Below, piece after piece: positions 1 through 8,157 of a stretch of 64,000 nt of DNA (the stretch's first letter is position 1; every line of letters begins with the position of its first letter). A program made the position numbers and the translations under genes. The notes under the pieces were generated by a model. The model ran no database searches, had not been told where the DNA came from, and worked only from the letters and a program-made list of their open reading frames with translations. Source of the DNA: Streptomyces griseocarneus (GTDB taxonomy: Bacteria > Actinomycetota > Actinomycetes > Streptomycetales > Streptomycetaceae); NCBI RefSeq assembly GCF_014655595.1, contig NZ_BNBL01000002.1, positions 372,170-436,169 on the forward strand, written 5' to 3'.

Positions 1-21
1 GGTCGCGCCGTCGGCGCGACC
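1..21. terminator. short GC-rich hairpin after lepB
   Basis: GGTCGCGCC (1-9) and GGCGCGACC (13-21) form a perfect 9-bp stem with a 3-nt loop, 17 bp past the stop of the leftward signal peptidase gene. It could be its terminator, but there is no T-run and the window edge hides what follows, so it may instead lie inside a further gene. Confidence 0.35.
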
Positions 22-37
22 GGGACGACGGGGGAAC

Positions 38-883
38 CTACCGGCGGCGCCGGCGCCAGAGCACCACGGGCACGGCCGCGGTGAGCGCCAGCGCCCCCGG
101 GGCCACGCCCGCCGCGGCGCTCAGGCCCCGCTGGTCGAAGGTGTCCGGAACGGGCAGCGTGTCCCACCGGTTCAGCGGCCAGGCGATCACCACGGCACGG
201 CCGATGACGTGGTTGACGGGCACGAAGCCCTGGCCCGGGCCCTCCTGGTGGTAGCGGGAGTCCGCCGAGTCCTGCCGGTGGTCGCCCATCACCCAGATCT
301 TGCCCTTGGGCACGGTCACCTTGAACTGACCGCCCTTGTCGTCAGTGCTGCAGGGGGTGTTCCCGGCGAAGACGTAGGGCTCGTTCAGCGCCTTGCCGTT
401 GACCTTCAGCGGGCCCGTGCCCGAGCACTCCACCGTGTCACCGGCGACCCCGACGACCCGCTTGATCAGGTCCTTCTCGTCGGCGGACGGCATGAGCCCG
501 ACGAAGCTGAGGGCCTTCTGCAGGGCGTTCGGCTCGGCCGTCGGCTCGCCCTCCAGCCAGTTGTCCGGGTCGCGGAAGACGACGACCTCGCCGCGCTCGG
601 GCTCGGAGCCGAACCACGGCGTCAGCTTGTCGACCAGGACGCGGTCGCCTATCTGCAGCGTGTTCTGCATCGAGTTCGACGGGATGGAGAACGCCTGCAC
701 GAGAAAGGTCTTGATGAGCAGCGCCAGCACCAGGGCGATGACGATGAGGAAGGGGAACTCCTTCCAGAAGGAGCGCTGGTTCCCCGCCTGCCGTCCGCCT
801 CGTGTGCCGCCCGTCGGATCCCCGTCGTCCGGCGGGCTGCCGCCCGCATCGACGGGATCGTCGGTCTGTGCTGGATTCCCCAC
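38..883 (-). CDS. lepB: type I signal peptidase
   Basis: This is a membrane-bound S26 signal peptidase that cleaves Sec and Tat signal peptides on the outer face of the membrane. The 281-residue protein has a hydrophilic Asp/Gly-rich N-terminus (1-40), one membrane anchor (about 43-62), the catalytic serine box SIPSNSMQNTL (Ser71), the general-base lysine in LIKRVVGVAGD (Lys141), the GDHRQDSADSR box, and a C-terminal hydrophobic segment ending in a run of arginines, giving the two-anchor topology seen in several Streptomyces Sip proteins. Streptomyces usually carry several sip genes in a row, and further copies could lie just left of the window. The ATG start gives a full-length family member. 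Confidence 0.93.
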   Translation of the reverse strand: MGNPAQTDDPVDAGGSPPDDGDPTGGTRGGRQAGNQRSFWKEFPFLIVIALVLALLIKTFLVQAFSIPSNSMQNTLQIGDRVLVDKLTPWFGSEPERGEVVVFRDPDNWLEGEPTAEPNALQKALSFVGLMPSADEKDLIKRVVGVAGDTVECSGTGPLKVNGKALNEPYVFAGNTPCSTDDKGGQFKVTVPKGKIWVMGDHRQDSADSRYHQEGPGQGFVPVNHVIGRAVVIAWPLNRWDTLPVPDTFDQRGLSAAAGVAPGALALTAAVPVVLWRRRRR

Positions 884-1151
884 GTGTTACTCCTCAGTCT
901 GTGCTGCGGCCCACCCCCGTCCGCGGCGCGGGCCCACCACTTGGTCAACGATCGGGAGTTCCGGGCCGCACGGGCCGGCCGTCGGCCGGCCCGGGGAAAT
1001 TGTCGCCGATGCGGGTGCGCCCGCGATCATCGGGGGCTCCGTGGCGGCACCGAACGACCGTACGGCCCCCAGGGGTCACCTCGAGATTCCGCCAGTTCGA
1101 GGAAGGGGCCCGTGCGCAACGTCCACTGACCCTCCGTACGACCCGCACCCC

Positions 1152-1736
1152 TCAGCCGGTGACGCTCTCCCACAGGATCCCGGCGATCGCGGCGACGATG
1201 AGGAACGCCGCCACGCCACCACAGCCGTTGAGGAGCAGGAGGCGGACGAGCCCCGCCTCCTGCCCCCGTGCGGCGCGTCGTGCGGAGAGCCGGGCCATCG
1301 ACCCCGCCGGCACGATGGCCACCGCGATCGCCAGCCACCACCAGGCGTAGACCGAGGGCGCGCCGACGTGCCCGCCCAGCCCCGCCGCCAGCCCCGTCCC
1401 GCCCACCACCACGGTCGACGTCACGGCGGCCGCGGCCGGCGTCCACCACCAGTCGTCGCCGCCCCACCGGCTGCCCGCCCGGTGGGCGAGGGTGGCGGAG
1501 GGCATGACGAGGGCGACGGTGAGGATCAGGCACGCCACGGTCAGGAACCCCAGCCAGACCGGCATGGCGAGGATGGCCATGGCGGGGCTGTCGAGGTCCT
1601 CGTCGGGGTCGGGGTGGGTCATGCCCCATACGACCAGGACGGCGATCGCCAGGCACATCTCGACGAGCAGTGCCGCCGTCGAGGCGGCGATCGCCGCCCC
1701 TGTCCATACCTTGCGACCTGCGATTTCCTTGTTCAT
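1152..1736 (-). CDS. multi-pass membrane protein of unknown function
   Basis: The 194-residue protein is mostly hydrophobic, with about five predicted membrane segments (near 12-38, 53-78, 98-120, 128-148 and 168-190). An acidic loop HPDPDEDLDS follows the first segment and a Trp-rich stretch GGDDWWW precedes the third. I do not recognise a family or any catalytic motif. It lies alone on the minus strand between lepB and the DUF937-like gene, with no obvious operon partner. A coding call is supported by strong third-position GC bias and the regular hydrophobic pattern. Confidence 0.7.
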   Translation of the reverse strand: MNKEIAGRKVWTGAAIAASTAALLVEMCLAIAVLVVWGMTHPDPDEDLDSPAMAILAMPVWLGFLTVACLILTVALVMPSATLAHRAGSRWGGDDWWWTPAAAAVTSTVVVGGTGLAAGLGGHVGAPSVYAWWWLAIAVAIVPAGSMARLSARRAARGQEAGLVRLLLLNGCGGVAAFLIVAAIAGILWESVTG

Positions 1737-1805
1737 ACCCCCATGATCCGCTGCTCTTCGGGCGGCCGGTCACGGGGGTCCGTTCTTCGCCGTCCGGTGC
1801 CGGGA

Positions 1806-2120
1806 TCAGCCCTTCCGGCGCTTGGCGAGGGTCGTCACGATCACGGGCAGCAGCAGCTCGAGGGCCCGGCCGACGGTCGCTACGGGGATCCCGGTCTGCC
1901 GGGCGACGGACTCGGCGACCGGAGTGGAGATCCGCGCCAGCACCCCGGACATCAGCCCGCCGCCGGACCGGTCGCCGAAGTCGGCGGGGAGGGCGGAGAC
2001 GGTGGCCGCCACGACCCGTCTCGCCCCGTCGGGGTCGGTGCCGAGCTCTCCGGCGAGTTCCTGGATCCGGTCCTCGCCCAGCTCCTCGAGGACGTCATCG
2101 CGCAGCGCGTCATCTCCCAT
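1806..2120 (-). CDS. DUF937/YidB-like small protein
   Basis: The ATG at 2120 (MGDDALRDDV) gives 104 residues; upstream codons lengthen the frame but encode unlikely Arg/Pro-rich sequence. The protein reads as an acidic helical N-terminus, a middle ARRVVAATVSALPADFG, a Gly-rich loop SGGGLMSGVL, and a C-terminal helix ending in Lys/Arg. This pattern of a helical core and a Gly-rich turn resembles DUF937 (YidB-like) proteins, whose function is poorly known. The family call is by pattern only. It is a single gene, divergent from the L,D-transpeptidase. Confidence 0.6.
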   Translation of the reverse strand: MGDDALRDDVLEELGEDRIQELAGELGTDPDGARRVVAATVSALPADFGDRSGGGLMSGVLARISTPVAESVARQTGIPVATVGRALELLLPVIVTTLAKRRKG

Positions 2121-2334
2121 GCGGACGACATTACGCGGAGGCGACCGCCGGAGTACGGAACGTAGCGCGGCGCACCGGCCGGTCGCATTGAACAAATGTT
2201 TCTTTCTTCGTGCAACCGTACAAGCGTGTCGATCATCTCTAGGAGTGTGGTGGGGGGTGCCGTCGCCCGTGGAGGAGACGGCAAAGGCAGGCCCGCCGCG
2301 TCACTTTCGTCGCTGTAGAGAAAGGTCGACTCAC

Positions 2335-3516
2335 GTGCACGTCGGAACGGGTCGTCGCTCCGTCATGTTGGCATCGGCGCTCATGGGCTCCCTGGTCCTC
2401 TCCGCCTGTTCGTCGGGCTCCGGCGGTTCGGGCTCCGGCTCGGCGGCCGAGGCCCGCGTCAGCGTCACCCCGGGCGAAGGCAAGGAGGTCGCTCTCGGCA
2501 CGCCGATATCGGTGAAGGCCGAGGGCGGGCGCCTGACGGGGGTGGAGGTCAAGGACGACAAGGGGCAGAAGGTCGAGGGGCGGATGGCCGGCGACGGCGC
2601 CTCCTGGACCTCGGAGAGCAAGGTCGGCCCCAAGACCACCTACACCGTGCGCACCACCGCGAAGGGCGGCAAGGACGGCAAGGGCAAGGAGTCCTCCGCC
2701 ACGACCACCTTCACCACCCGGCCGGCCCCGAGCGTCAACAAGCTCACCAACACCCCGGGCAACGGGCAGACCGTCGGTACGGGCATGCCGGTGTCCATCC
2801 TCTTCGACCACCCCGTCGACAAGGACAGGCGCGCCGAGATCGAGAAGTCCCTGACGGTCACCACGCAGCCGAAGGTGGAGGGCGCCTGGGGCTGGGTGAA
2901 GGACTGGTCGGGACAGGACCGCATCGACTGGCGGCCCAAGACGTACTGGCCGTCGGGCACCAAGGTCGCCGTGAAGGGCAACCTGACGGGCGTCGACTCC
3001 GGCGAGGGCGGCTGGTTCGCGCGGAACTACGACTTCGGCTTCACCATAGGCGCCGACCACAAGGCCGTCATCGACGTTCCCTCGCACACCCTGACCATGT
3101 ACGAGGACGGCAAGCCGGTCGGCACCATCAAGGGATCCGCGGGCTCGCCCGTCGACCCCACCCGGGGCGGCATCCACACCGTCCGCAGCAAGAACGCCGC
3201 CGAGACGATGGACTCGGCGACCATCGGCCACGGCAACGAGTGGATGCTCGACTCCAAGTGGGTCACCCACCTCACCGCCTCCGGCACGTTCCTGCACTCC
3301 GCGCCGTGGAACAACTCGATCGGCGTGGAGAACAACAGCCACGGCTGCTTCGGCATGACCACCGCCGACGCCAAGAGGGCCTACGACTTCCTGTCCATCG
3401 GCTCCACCGTCGAGGTCAAGAACACCACCAGCACCAAGGTGACCGATGTCGGCAACGGTCTCGAGGTCTGGCAGGAGAACTGGGAGCAGTGGCAGAAGCG
3501 CAGCGCGCTGAAGTAA
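2335..3516 (+). CDS. lipoprotein L,D-transpeptidase (YkuD domain)
   Basis: L,D-transpeptidases make 3-3 cross-links in peptidoglycan outside the membrane. GTG at 2335 follows a GAGAAAGG ribosome site and gives 393 residues starting VHVGTGRRSV, with a lipobox LVLSAC so that Cys25 would be lipidated. Two Ig-like domains of actinobacterial Ldt type follow (about 45-150 and 150-250), then a YkuD domain with the catalytic motif SHGCFGMT (Cys338) and a C-terminal Trp-rich tail (EVWQENWEQWQ). The SHGC-x-GM variant, in place of SHGC-x-R, is usual in Streptomyces enzymes. The gene is monocistronic, with a strong terminator just downstream. Confidence 0.92.
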   Translation: MHVGTGRRSVMLASALMGSLVLSACSSGSGGSGSGSAAEARVSVTPGEGKEVALGTPISVKAEGGRLTGVEVKDDKGQKVEGRMAGDGASWTSESKVGPKTTYTVRTTAKGGKDGKGKESSATTTFTTRPAPSVNKLTNTPGNGQTVGTGMPVSILFDHPVDKDRRAEIEKSLTVTTQPKVEGAWGWVKDWSGQDRIDWRPKTYWPSGTKVAVKGNLTGVDSGEGGWFARNYDFGFTIGADHKAVIDVPSHTLTMYEDGKPVGTIKGSAGSPVDPTRGGIHTVRSKNAAETMDSATIGHGNEWMLDSKWVTHLTASGTFLHSAPWNNSIGVENNSHGCFGMTTADAKRAYDFLSIGSTVEVKNTTSTKVTDVGNGLEVWQENWEQWQKRSALK

Positions 3517-3529
3517 CCGGCTTCCATCG

Positions 3530-3566
3530 TCCGCGGGAGGGCCATCGGCTCTCCCGCGGATTTTTT
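3530..3566 (+). terminator. intrinsic terminator of the L,D-transpeptidase gene
   Basis: TCCGCGGGAG (3530-3539) pairs perfectly with CTCCCGCGGA (3551-3560) around an 11-nt loop and is followed directly by TTTTTT (3561-3566). This is a canonical Rho-independent terminator, 14 bp past the stop codon. Confidence 0.9.
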
Positions 3567-3932
3567 ATTCCAAAAATAGGTGCCCCCGGCATTCACCCCT
3601 CAGGGTTATGGGGGCGCTACGGACGGCGATCTCCGCTGTTATGGCCGCCACACGCCGGGGTCGGTTGTCTTTTCGTTACACAGCATTCCCCCGGCCGTTC
3701 GTTCCGGGGGTTCCGGCGTGGCTAGCGTATGCAATTCATAAAATCAACTCTCCGTAAACTCTTGACGGCGTACAGGCGCGCCTCACACCATTCACCTCAT
3801 GGACTGGATCGAGCCACCGTGTCCGATAACCGTTGAACACCGGTCCACACCTTCCGAACAACCTCGGGCCCCGGCGTCGCCAGCCGGATTCCGAGCATGC
3901 TGTTCCCCCCTCCAGTGAAGGCGAAGACATAT
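3567..3932 (+). other. long leader/promoter region of the permease gene
   Basis: This gene-free stretch of 366 bp is less GC-rich than its surroundings. It holds a hairpin with CCCCCGG (3688-3694) pairing with CCGGGGG (3704-3710) and an AT-rich patch around 3728-3755. A TTGACG hexamer near 3762 could be a -35 box, although no good -10 lies at the right distance. No recognised riboswitch or small ORF was seen. Confidence 0.4.
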
Positions 3933-5420
3933 ATGAGTGACCGCACCCTCACTGCGGCCGACCCCCAGCCCGGCGTTGCCGCGCCGGCGACGACGTCCCC
4001 ACACGTCGACGCCGGTGACGCGGGCTACAGCAAGGACCTCAAGTCCCGCCACGTCAACATGATCGCGATCGGCGGGGCCATCGGCACCGGCCTCTTCCTC
4101 GGCGCCGGTGGCCGCCTCGCGAGCGCGGGCCCTTCCCTCTTCATCGCCTACGCGGTGTGCGGGCTCTTCGCCTTCTTCGTGGTGCGGGCGCTCGGCGAGC
4201 TGGTGCTCTACCGTCCCTCCTCCGGTGCGTTCGTCTCGTACGCCCGTGAGTTCATGGGCGAGAAGGGTGCCTTCACCGCCGGCTGGCTCTACTTCCTGAA
4301 CTGGGCCACGACGGGCATCGCCGACATCACGGCCGTCGCCACCTACACCCACTACTGGGGCATGTTCAGCGACATCCCGCAGTGGGTGCTCGCCCTGATC
4401 GCCCTCGCGGTCGTCCTCACCGTGAACCTGATCTCGGTGAAGTACTTCGGCGAGATGGAGTTCTGGTTCGCGATCATCAAGGTCGCCGCGATCACGCTCT
4501 TCATGGTCGTCGGCATCTTCCTGCTGGCCAGCCAGCACAAGGTCGGCGACACGACCCCGGGTCTGGCGAACATCGTCGACCACGGCGGTATCTTCCCGAC
4601 CGGTGTGATGCCGATGCTGCTCGTCATCCAGGGTGTCGTCTTCGCCTACGCCTCCGTCGAGCTGTGCGGCGTGGCCGCGGGTGAGACCAAGAACCCCGAG
4701 AAGATCATGCCGAAGGCGATCAACTCGATCATGTGGCGTGTCGGCCTCTTCTACGTGGGCTCGGTCATCCTGCTCGCGGTGCTGCTGCCGTTCACCGAGT
4801 ACGTCGCCGGTGAGAGCCCGTTCGTCACCGTCCTGTCGAAGATCGGCGTGCCGTACGCGGCCGGCGTGATGAACCTCGTCGTCCTCACCGCGGCGCTCTC
4901 CAGCCTGAACTCGGGCCTGTACTCCACCGGCCGCATCCTGCGCTCGATGGCCATGTCGGGCTCCGCGCCGAAGTTCACCGGTCTGATGAACAAGGGCCAG
5001 GTGCCCTACGGCGGCATCCTGCTCACCGCGTTCTTCTGCGTGCTGGGCGTCGGCCTGAACTTCGTCGTCCCGGCGGACGCCTTCGAGATCGTGCTGAACT
5101 TCGCCGCGATCGGCATCATCGGCACCTGGGGCATGATCATGGTCTGCTCCCTGCTCTTCTACCGCCGCTCCCAGGACGGCCGGGTCACCCGCCCCGGCTA
5201 CAAGCTGCCCTGGGCGCCGTACACCCAGATCGTCACGCTGGTCTTCCTGGCCGGTGTGCTGGGCCTGATGGCATCCGAGCCCGGTGCCAGCCGCACCACC
5301 GTGCTGTGCCTGCCGATCATCGTGGCGGCGCTGGTCGGCGGCTGGTTCATGGTGCGCGGTCGCGTCGCCCGGATCCAGCGCGAGGGCGAGCTCGAGCGGG
5401 CCGGTGCCGAGCAGTCGTAA
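3933..5420 (+). CDS. amino-acid permease, AAT/APC family (AnsP-like)
   Basis: This is a 12-segment amino-acid:proton symporter of the APC superfamily. The 495-residue protein carries the family N-terminal signature (SRHVNMIAIGGAIGTGLFLG) in segment 1, then GELVLYRPSSGAFVSYAREF and WLYFLNWATTGIADITA, which match L-asparagine permeases (AnsP) more closely than GABA or aromatic permeases. The conserved ELCGVAAGETKNPEK lies after segment 6. The substrate cannot be fixed from sequence. The start ATG at 3933 (MSDRTLTA) is chosen because an earlier in-frame ATG at 3897 adds an atypical segment. It is followed by a long perfect hairpin. Confidence 0.88.
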   Translation: MSDRTLTAADPQPGVAAPATTSPHVDAGDAGYSKDLKSRHVNMIAIGGAIGTGLFLGAGGRLASAGPSLFIAYAVCGLFAFFVVRALGELVLYRPSSGAFVSYAREFMGEKGAFTAGWLYFLNWATTGIADITAVATYTHYWGMFSDIPQWVLALIALAVVLTVNLISVKYFGEMEFWFAIIKVAAITLFMVVGIFLLASQHKVGDTTPGLANIVDHGGIFPTGVMPMLLVIQGVVFAYASVELCGVAAGETKNPEKIMPKAINSIMWRVGLFYVGSVILLAVLLPFTEYVAGESPFVTVLSKIGVPYAAGVMNLVVLTAALSSLNSGLYSTGRILRSMAMSGSAPKFTGLMNKGQVPYGGILLTAFFCVLGVGLNFVVPADAFEIVLNFAAIGIIGTWGMIMVCSLLFYRRSQDGRVTRPGYKLPWAPYTQIVTLVFLAGVLGLMASEPGASRTTVLCLPIIVAALVGGWFMVRGRVARIQREGELERAGAEQS

Positions 5421-5454
5421 CCCCCATATCGGCTGACCGGAACCGGTCGTAGAC

Positions 5455-5494
5455 GGAGGCGTCCCCCACGGCAGTGGCCGTGGGGGACGCCTCC
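5455..5494. terminator. bidirectional terminator hairpin
   Basis: An 18-bp perfect stem (5455-5472 with 5477-5494) closes on the 4-nt loop AGTG. It lies between the convergent permease and hydrolase genes. There is no T-run, which is common for Streptomyces terminators of this strength. Confidence 0.85.
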
Positions 5495-5586
5495 GGCGTT
5501 GTGCCGCCGGAACCCCCGTGTGTCCCGGTGACACCGCTGTGCGAGGAGCGCGGCGTCCCTGGAGGGACGTCCCGCCGCGCGTCCTC

Positions 5587-6720
5587 CTACTTGAGGAAGG
5601 TCACCTCCGGGTACGCCGCGGACGGCCCGTCGAGCAGCGGGCCGCGCGCGCCCCGCAGGTGCCGGTCGAAGAACGCGCTCACATAGGCCCGGGTCAGGGC
5701 GGTGGCCCGGTCGGAGGCGAGGGTGCCGAAGGCGAAGGGCACGGCCTCCGGCGGGATGCGGTCCCCGAGGCCGAACCGGTCGGCGATCCACGGCACGTCG
5801 GTGAAGGTCATGTGCCCGCCGTCGGGGACGTCGAGCCAGCGCTTCCAGCCGCCGAGCCGGTTCCACGTGCGCTCCCAGTCGGCCCTGCTCTCGGCCGTCC
5901 TCTCCCGCTGGGCGCCGAGCAGCAGCACCGGGCGGTCGAGGCCTTCGGCGGGCGGCTCGGTGAAGAAGTTGCCGTCCATGTTGACCGCCGCCCGCACGCG
6001 CCGGTCCTGGCGCATGAACTCGACCGCGCTCGCCCCGCCGATCGAATGCCCGGCCACGCCGATGCGCCGGCGGTCGACGTGCAGGCCGCTGCCGGGGGCC
6101 GTCAGCCGGTCGAGCACGAAGCGGATGTCCTTGGCCCGGTTGGGCACGACGGGGGCACCCTGCCTGTCGCAGATCAGACAGTCCTCGACGCGTCCGCCGG
6201 GGAACTCCACCGGCGCCTCGTAGGTGTGGTCGACCGCGGCCACGGTGTAGCCGCGGGCGGCCAGGTCCTCGCCCAGCGTGGTCAGCGTGGCGCGGCTCAT
6301 CCCGAAGCCGGGGGAGAGGACGACCAGCGGCCGGGGGCCCGGCGCGGGGAGCGCGTTGACGAGGCCGTGCGTCCGGACGCCGGCCAGGGCCTCGGTGCCG
6401 AGGATCTTCTTCGACAGCTCCTTCGAGACGTAGGGCGCCCGCTGCCCGTGCCGCACCGCCGCCGGGTACCACAGGGAGACCATCAGCTCGCGGTGGCCCG
6501 CGGCCGGCTTCCACGGGTCGGGCCGCGAGGTGTCGACCAGGTGCAGGGTCCGGGTGCCGACCGGCGCGCCCTTGGCCGGCGCCGGCAGTTCGGCCGGGGC
6601 GGGGGTGGGGGCGGGGCGCGACGCCGCCGCGGCCGCCGGTATCTGCGGAGCGGCGAGGGCCGCCAGGAGTGCGGCGACCGTGAAGGACCGCCGTGACGTC
6701 GTGCTCAACATGATCGACAC
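5587..6720 (-). CDS. secreted alpha/beta hydrolase, PAF-acetylhydrolase/lipase-like
   Basis: The 377-residue protein begins with a Tat-like signal (TSRRSFTVAALLAAL) and an Ala-rich cleavage region, so it should be exported. The mature part has the alpha/beta hydrolase fold: MVSLWYPA near the start, the oxyanion/nucleophile elbow VAGHSIGGAS (Ser), and a C-terminal DGGHMTFTD supplying the catalytic His. The layout resembles the platelet-activating-factor acetylhydrolase/Streptomyces lipase group, whose members hydrolyse short esters. A second ATG (MLSTTSRR) three codons in is equally possible. It is divergent from the HIBYL-CoA hydrolase gene and convergent with the permease. Confidence 0.85.
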   Translation of the reverse strand: MSIMLSTTSRRSFTVAALLAALAAPQIPAAAAASRPAPTPAPAELPAPAKGAPVGTRTLHLVDTSRPDPWKPAAGHRELMVSLWYPAAVRHGQRAPYVSKELSKKILGTEALAGVRTHGLVNALPAPGPRPLVVLSPGFGMSRATLTTLGEDLAARGYTVAAVDHTYEAPVEFPGGRVEDCLICDRQGAPVVPNRAKDIRFVLDRLTAPGSGLHVDRRRIGVAGHSIGGASAVEFMRQDRRVRAAVNMDGNFFTEPPAEGLDRPVLLLGAQRERTAESRADWERTWNRLGGWKRWLDVPDGGHMTFTDVPWIADRFGLGDRIPPEAVPFAFGTLASDRATALTRAYVSAFFDRHLRGARGPLLDGPSAAYPEVTFLK

Positions 6721-6806
6721 GCTAGGCGGCCGCGACCGGGCCCGGCATCCGACTCAGGAGGGAGAGCGGCCGCTTCCGCTCCTCCGCCCGGAGGAGCGCG
6801 GCGGTG

Positions 6807-6821
6807 TGACGTGAAACGTCA
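6807..6821. promoter_or_regulatory. inverted repeat in divergent promoter region
   Basis: TGACG (6807-6811), a 5-bp spacer and CGTCA (6817-6821) form a perfect inverted repeat between the divergent hydrolase and enoyl-CoA hydratase-family genes. The size suits a dimeric regulator site. No matching regulator gene is adjacent, so this is a weak call. Confidence 0.3.
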
Positions 6822-6933
6822 GTCATCGGTCTCGGAGGCCGGGGCCCGCGCAGGGCCGGGGGCCTTGCGCGGGGCCGGGGCCGCCTGAGCGACGATGGCG
6901 TCGAGAAGATCGTCCCCGATCGAAGGGCCCGCG

Positions 6934-7995
6934 ATGACCGACGACTCCGTACTGGTACGCACCGAAGGGCGCGCCGGACACCTCACGCTCAACCGCCCCA
7001 GGGCCCTCAACGCCCTCGACCACGCCATGGTGCGCCGCATCGACGAGGCGCTCACCGCCTGGGAGCACGACCCCGCGGTCGGGACCGTGGTGATCAGCGG
7101 CGCCGGCGGGCGCGGCCTGTGCGCGGGCGGCGACATCCGCTCGATCCACGACGACGTCCGCTCCGGCGGGGGAGCGGCGTCGGCGGCGTTCTGGCGCGAC
7201 GAGTACCGGCTCAACGCGCGCATCGCCCGCTACCCCAAGCCCTACGTCGCGATCATGGACGGCATCGTGATGGGCGGCGGCGTCGGCGTCTCGGCCCACG
7301 GCGACGTCCGCGTCGTCACCGAACGGTCCCGCGTGGCCATGCCGGAGACCGGGATCGGCTTCGTGCCGGACGTCGGCGGTACGTACCTGCTGGCCCGGGC
7401 GCCCGGCGAGCTCGGCACCCACCTGGCGCTCACGGGCGCCGCGGTCGGCGCGGCCGACGCCCTGCTGTGCGGGCTCGCCGACCACTTCGTACCGGCGGAG
7501 GCCGTACCGGACCTGGTCGCCGACCTCGCGCGCGACGCGGCCGGGGACGTCCTGCCCCGCTACGCCCGCCCGGCGCCGGACGGTGAACTCGCCGGACACC
7601 GCGCGTGGATCGACGACTGCTACGCCGCCGGCACCGTCGAGGAGATCGTGGAAAGGCTCCTCGACGACGGCACGCCCGCCGCGAAGGAGGCCGCCACGAC
7701 GATCCTCGCGAAGTCCCCGACGGCGCTCAAGGTCACCCTCGCCGCGCTGCGCGGGGCCCGGGGAACGATTTCGCTGGAACGCGTGCTCGAGCAGGAATAC
7801 CGCGTCTCGTGCGCGGCCCTGTCCACCGCCGATCTGGTGGAGGGCATCCGCGCGCAGGTCGTCGACAAGGACCGCAGTCCGCGCTGGTCGCCCGCCACCC
7901 TGGCCGAGGTCACGGACGAGGACGTGGCCCGCTTCTTCGCCCCGCCCGGCGAGGGCGAACTGTCCCTGGCGGCACCGGAGTTCACCAAGAACTGA
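6934..7995 (+). CDS. 3-hydroxyisobutyryl-CoA hydrolase (enoyl-CoA hydratase/isomerase superfamily)
   Basis: The enzyme would release 3-hydroxyisobutyrate from its CoA ester in valine breakdown. ATG at 6934 (MTDDSVLVRTEGR) follows GAAGGG and gives 353 residues, the usual HIBYL-CoA hydrolase length and clearly longer than simple enoyl-CoA hydratases (about 260). Crotonase-fold marks are visible: NRPRALNALDH, the oxyanion loop AGGDIRSIH, MDGIVMGGGVGVS, and the acidic pair in AMPETGIGFVPDVGG (Glu and Asp) expected for hydrolase activity. The C-terminal helical tail LSTADLVEGIRAQVVDKDRSPRW is typical of this subgroup. It appears monocistronic, with a strong terminator downstream. Confidence 0.88.
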   Translation: MTDDSVLVRTEGRAGHLTLNRPRALNALDHAMVRRIDEALTAWEHDPAVGTVVISGAGGRGLCAGGDIRSIHDDVRSGGGAASAAFWRDEYRLNARIARYPKPYVAIMDGIVMGGGVGVSAHGDVRVVTERSRVAMPETGIGFVPDVGGTYLLARAPGELGTHLALTGAAVGAADALLCGLADHFVPAEAVPDLVADLARDAAGDVLPRYARPAPDGELAGHRAWIDDCYAAGTVEEIVERLLDDGTPAAKEAATTILAKSPTALKVTLAALRGARGTISLERVLEQEYRVSCAALSTADLVEGIRAQVVDKDRSPRWSPATLAEVTDEDVARFFAPPGEGELSLAAPEFTKN

Positions 7996-8034
7996 GCGCG
8001 TCCCGCCCGCCCCGCGCGAAGCCGTCACGAGAAA

Positions 8035-8070
8035 GAAATACCCCGGCCGCATTGACGGCCGGGGTATTTC
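8035..8070. terminator. intrinsic terminator between hydrolase and helD
   Basis: GAAATACCCCGGCCG (8035-8049) pairs perfectly with CGGCCGGGGTATTTC (8056-8070) around a 6-nt loop. The A-tract and T-tract at the ends let it work in either direction. Confidence 0.92.
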
Positions 8071-8157
8071 CCCGCGTATATTGGGGATTTCCATGTCCGA
8101 TTGAACTCGGAGCATGGGGAAGCTTTATGAGGCCATCATATCCGGGCGGGAGTCGAA

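Noticed and set aside
8100..8157. Possible rifamycin-associated element (RAE) upstream of helD
   Set aside because: GGGGAAGCTTTATGAGGCC has only distant resemblance to the GGGGCTTGCGGCAAG-type element and lacks its symmetry, so no rifamycin-responsive control is claimed.
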